Source of the DNA: RGIG3528 sp964653855
GTDB taxonomy: Bacteria > Bacillota > Clostridia > Lachnospirales > Lachnospiraceae
Assembly (NCBI GenBank): GCA_964653855.1
Contig: CAZZFV010000063.1
Span: 1-8,740 of the forward strand
Length of the DNA: 8,740 nucleotides
Reading direction: 5' to 3'
The notes under the pieces were generated by a model that searched no databases, had not been told where the DNA came from, and saw only the letters and a program-made list of their open reading frames with translations. The position numbers were made by a program, and so were the translations under genes. This document shows positions 6,627 to 8,740 of this stretch, piece by piece (within the stretch, counting starts at the first letter, position 1; every line of letters starts with the position of its first letter).

Positions 6627-6680
6627 TATTCTTGGGGTTATGAGGGGTTCTCTTATAAGCACTTTGTTTTTACGACCCTA

Positions 6681-6686
6681 ATTATA
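6681..6686 (-). promoter_or_regulatory. Possible -10 box for the response regulator/HPt operon
   Basis: The minus strand reads TATAAT, a perfect -10 hexamer, but the base 17 upstream gives GCGTTT, a very poor -35. The upstream area is covered by 11-base direct repeats, which could bind an activator. This would give a leader of about 120 bases. Confidence 0.4.
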
Positions 6687-6698
6687 GTTTTAAAAGTA

Positions 6699-6731
6699 CA
6701 ACAAAACGCCAACCAAAGTCCAACAAAACAG
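6699..6731. repeat. Three tandem 11-base imperfect direct repeats
   Basis: CAACAAAACGC (6699-6709), CAACCAAAGTC (6710-6720) and CAACAAAACAG (6721-6731) follow each other without gaps. The period is about one helical turn, so the same DNA face is presented each time. They sit over the -35 area of the possible leftward promoter and about 45 bases upstream of the rightward -35 box. Confidence 0.6.
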
Positions 6732-6775
6732 GGGCTGACGGATTAACATAGAATAAACAAAATCTAAATAAAGGC

Positions 6776-6804
6776 TTGACAAATCAAATTTTCACGTGTA
6801 CAAT
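6776..6804 (+). promoter_or_regulatory. Consensus promoter for the symporter gene
   Basis: A perfect TTGACA (6776-6781) and TACAAT (6799-6804) are separated by exactly 17 bases. Transcription would begin near 6811, giving a leader of about 95 bases that contains the whole repeat cluster at 6813-6858. Confidence 0.9.
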
Positions 6805-6812
6805 CTCAATTA

Positions 6813-6858
6813 CTTTAATGCTTTAAAGCGTAACGATTTAAAGCGTAACGCTTTAATG
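6813..6858. promoter_or_regulatory. Operator-like nested repeat cluster downstream of the symporter promoter
   Basis: TTTAAAGCGTAACG occurs twice (6822-6835, 6837-6850), 15 bases apart. CTTTAATG flanks the pair on each side (6813-6820, 6851-6858). GCTTTAAAGC (6820-6829) is a perfect palindrome, and TTAAAGCG (6838-6845) is mirrored by CGCTTTAA (6849-6856) around TAA. The location just after the expected start site suits a repressor roadblock. The binding protein is unknown, and an RNA hairpin role is also possible. Confidence 0.65.
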
Positions 6859-6904
6859 AACGAAAAACATAGCGATAAGAATCAAAAATGCATCCGGAGG
6901 AAAA

Positions 6905-8485
6905 ATGGAAACAATTATTTTAAGCTCAACATTACTTATCATATTTTTTGCGATAATGATTGCGGTCGGAATTTATACAAGAAAGAGCGCATCGGGAGTT
7001 ATGGGATTTGTGCTCGGCGGACGTTCGGTAGGACCCTGGCTTACCGCATTCGCATTCGGAACATCGTATTTTTCGGCGGTTATATTTGTGGGTTATGCCG
7101 GACAGTTCGGATGGCTTTACGGAATGAGTGCGACATGGGCAGGACTCGGAAATGCGTTTATCGGATCGCTTCTTGCGTGGAACGTGCTCGGACGACGCAC
7201 AAGAATAATGACCCAGTCGCTTGACGCAAAAACGATGCCCGACTTCTTCGGCAAGCGTTACGAATCGAATGCGCTTAAAATTTTTGCTTCAATAATAGTG
7301 TTTATTTTCCTTATTCCGTATACTTCTTCGTTGTACAACGGACTTTCGAGCCTTTTCGGACTTGTTTTTGATATACCTTACTGGGTTGTTATCACGGTTA
7401 TGGCGGTGCTTACCGGAATTTATGTAATATTCGGCGGCTATATGGCAACGGCCATAAACGATTTTATACAAGGAATCATAATGCTTTTCGGAATCGTTGT
7501 TGTTGTGCTTGCCGTTGTTAAAGATAACGGAGGACTTTTGGAAGCAACAAAATCACTTTCAAAAATTCCCGCGGAAGGCTGGGAACAGGGAGCGTTTTCT
7601 TCGTTTTTCGGACCTGATCCCATGTCGCTTCTCTTTGTCGTAATCCTTACATCGCTCGGAACATGGGGACTTCCTCAAATGGTCGGAAAGTTTTACGCGA
7701 TAAAGAGTGAAAACGATATACACAAAGGCACCGTAATTTCAACTCTTTTTGCGATAATAGTTGCGGGAGGATGCTATTTCCTCGGAGGATTCGGAAGACT
7801 TTATGCGGATAAGATCGAATACAGCACAAACGGCACACCTCTTTACGATTCGATCGTGCCTACGATGCTTTCAAGCCTCAGTCCGATTATTATCGCAATC
7901 GTGATCGTGCTTGTCCTTGCGGCATCGATGTCCACGCTTTCTTCGCTTGTGCTTACATCAAGTTCGACATTTACGCTTGATGTGATAAAGCCTTTAAAAA
8001 AGAAGGAAATGAACGAGCATAAGCAAGTGTTCGTTATGAGAATATTCATCGTATTTTTCATTGCGGTATCTGCGGTGCTTGCGATAATAAAGGACTCGTT
8101 CCCGGGACTTACCTTTATCGCACAGATGATGGGTGTGTCGTGGGGAGCACTTGCCGGAGCTTTCCTTGCACCTTTTCTTTACGGATTGTATTTTAAGGGC
8201 ATTTCAAAGGCTTCCGTATATGTTTGCTTTGTTTGGGGATGTTTGATTGCCGTGGTTCAATTTGTAATAACCGTTTTCGGAATCGATATTTCGGGAGCGG
8301 GCACCATAATTCGGTTTATGTTTAAATCGTCCATCAACTCGGGCGTTATAGCAATGCTCGGATCACTTGTTATTGTTCCTCTTGTAAGCATATTTACAAA
8401 GAAACAGGATAAAAATACTTTAACGCGCATGTTTATGTGCTTCGAAGAAAAGGTTAACGTAAAAAAGAAGCAATCATTGGAATAA
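6905..8485 (+). CDS. Sodium:solute symporter (SSS/SLC5 family), substrate unknown
   Basis: A 526-residue integral membrane protein with about 13 hydrophobic segments, as in the SSS family. The AFGTSYFSAVIFVGYAG stretch (50-66) fits the unwound first core helix. AASMSTLSSLVLTSSS (339-354) matches the conserved sodium-site helix, with S343/T344 at the place of the PutP serine/threonine pair. A short charged tail (about 499-526) ends in lysines. Known members move sugars, amino acids, nucleosides, vitamins or organic acids with sodium across the cytoplasmic membrane; the sequence does not tell me which. GGAGG (6896-6900) is four bases before the ATG. The gene stands alone between its own promoter and terminator, and a repeat cluster in its leader suggests repression. 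No catabolic genes are adjacent to hint at a substrate. Confidence 0.93.
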   Translation: METIILSSTLLIIFFAIMIAVGIYTRKSASGVMGFVLGGRSVGPWLTAFAFGTSYFSAVIFVGYAGQFGWLYGMSATWAGLGNAFIGSLLAWNVLGRRTRIMTQSLDAKTMPDFFGKRYESNALKIFASIIVFIFLIPYTSSLYNGLSSLFGLVFDIPYWVVITVMAVLTGIYVIFGGYMATAINDFIQGIIMLFGIVVVVLAVVKDNGGLLEATKSLSKIPAEGWEQGAFSSFFGPDPMSLLFVVILTSLGTWGLPQMVGKFYAIKSENDIHKGTVISTLFAIIVAGGCYFLGGFGRLYADKIEYSTNGTPLYDSIVPTMLSSLSPIIIAIVIVLVLAASMSTLSSLVLTSSSTFTLDVIKPLKKKEMNEHKQVFVMRIFIVFFIAVSAVLAIIKDSFPGLTFIAQMMGVSWGALAGAFLAPFLYGLYFKGISKASVYVCFVWGCLIAVVQFVITVFGIDISGAGTIIRFMFKSSINSGVIAMLGSLVIVPLVSIFTKKQDKNTLTRMFMCFEEKVNVKKKQSLE

Positions 8486-8532
8486 GTCGAAATGTTTTGA
8501 AAATATACACAATTGTTAATGCAAAATGTCTT

Positions 8533-8558
8533 AAAGCCTTGTGATACAAGGCTTTTTT
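8533..8558 (+). terminator. Rho-independent terminator after the symporter
   Basis: AAAGCCTTG (8533-8541) pairs perfectly with CAAGGCTTT (8547-8555) around a five-base loop. A run of six T (8553-8558) follows. It lies 47 bases past the symporter stop. Confidence 0.93.
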
Positions 8559-8594
8559 AATTTTGTACAATTTTGAAAAAAGTTAAAAAAGCTA

Positions 8595-8623
8595 TTGACA
8601 AATGTTCGTTTTGGGTTTAATAT
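8595..8623 (+). promoter_or_regulatory. Strong promoter P1 of a downstream transcript
   Basis: TTGACA (8595-8600) and TAATAT (8618-8623) are 17 bases apart. An A/T-rich, A-tract stretch (about 8559-8590) precedes it, as in UP-element promoters of stable RNA operons. Its transcript contains a small hairpin, CATCT/AGATG (8651-8664). Confidence 0.85.
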
Positions 8624-8706
8624 CTGTCTCACATCGAACGGAGCGCAAGACATCTTAAGAGATGAAAAACTTGGATCCGAAAAACAAAAAAACTTAAAAA
8701 AAGTTG

Positions 8707-8735
8707 TTGACAAAGTTTTAAATCGGTGGTATCTT
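8707..8735 (+). promoter_or_regulatory. Strong promoter P2, tandem to P1
   Basis: TTGACA (8707-8712) and TATCTT (8730-8735) are 17 bases apart, with an extended -10 TG at 8727-8728. An A-rich tract (about 8680-8702) lies just upstream. The pair spaced 112 bases apart, with no gene between, suggests an rRNA or other stable-RNA operon beginning beyond the window edge. Confidence 0.8.
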
Positions 8736-8740
8736 AACAA

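Larger units (their letters stand above)
6555..6904. other. 350-base divergent intergenic region rich in repeats
   Basis: This gap separates the leftward response regulator from the rightward symporter. It holds two stem-loops (6568-6584, 6590-6626), a possible leftward -10 box (6681-6686), three 11-base repeats (6699-6731), a strong rightward promoter (6776-6804) and an operator-like cluster (6813-6858). GGGGTT also occurs twice, ten bases apart (6634, 6644). A 65-codon open frame crosses it on the + strand but looks non-coding. Confidence 0.8.

Noticed and set aside
6549..6746. A 65-codon + strand open frame across the divergent intergenic region, considered as a small gene or recombinase remnant
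   Set aside because: Its start overlaps the first codons of the response regulator, no ribosome binding site was identified for it, and its residues show no recognisable domain. The hairpins and 11-base repeats explain the region better.
6796..7224. A 142-codon frame starting in the symporter leader, whose repeats read LKRN twice; considered as a leader peptide
   Set aside because: The GTG start lies inside the -10 box and would not be transcribed, and most of the frame overlaps the symporter out of frame. The repeat period of 15 bases makes a five-residue repeat by coincidence.
8531..8740. A 69-codon minus strand frame at the right edge
   Set aside because: It runs through the terminator and both promoters, is rich in Phe/Lys from A/T tracts, and shows no domain.
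1..8740. Searched by eye for CRISPR arrays, insertion sequences, phage genes or toxin-antitoxin pairs
   Set aside because: No regularly spaced long repeats, transposase or integrase motifs, or terminal inverted repeats were found; the content is mostly core genome.

Overview
The window looks like chromosomal DNA from a low-to-moderate G+C Firmicute, most likely a clostridium of the Lachnospiraceae type. The grounds are the gene content and order (tsaE-tsaB-rimI-RNase Z-tsaD-ispD), AGGAGG-type ribosome binding sites, tRNA genes without an encoded CCA, an HD-GYP response regulator paired with a lone HPt protein, and consensus TTGACA/TAnnnT promoters. This placement rests on pattern recognition; no search was run.

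Left part (1-4613, + strand): a tightly packed housekeeping operon. It runs from the 3' end of tsaE through tsaB, rimI, a ribonuclease Z gene, an unrecognised membrane-anchored protein, tsaD and ispD. Most junctions overlap by 1 to 14 bases. The exception is an 87-base gap before tsaD. TsaB, TsaD and TsaE make the t6A modification of tRNA. RNase Z matures tRNA 3' ends, RimI is a GNAT acetyltransferase, and IspD belongs to MEP isoprenoid synthesis. A hairpin terminator overlapping the ispD stop codon ends the operon.

Middle (4631-4954, + strand): a strong promoter drives two serine tRNA genes, anticodon UGA and then GGA. A terminator-like hairpin lies between them and a strong, probably bidirectional, terminator follows. 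Neither tRNA gene encodes CCA, so RNase Z plus CCA-adding enzyme is the expected 3' maturation route.

Signalling pair (5020-6554, - strand): a receiver/HD-GYP response regulator, predicted to hydrolyse cyclic di-GMP, followed by a one-domain HPt phosphotransfer protein. No histidine kinase is visible, so the partner must lie elsewhere.

Divergent intergenic region (6555-6904): about 350 bases rich in small repeats. It holds two stem-loops upstream of the response regulator, a run of three 11-base direct repeats, a perfectly spaced promoter for the rightward gene, and a striking operator-like cluster of nested repeats just downstream of that promoter.

Right part (6905-8740): a single sodium:solute symporter gene with its own promoter and terminator. 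Two strong tandem promoters with A-tract upstream elements then run off the window edge. They look like the start of an rRNA or other stable-RNA operon.

Most of the window is ordinary core genome and I see no clear new multi-gene system. The most interesting points are the repeat cluster controlling the symporter, the unknown membrane protein inside the t6A/RNase Z operon, and the structured leader of the HD-GYP gene.
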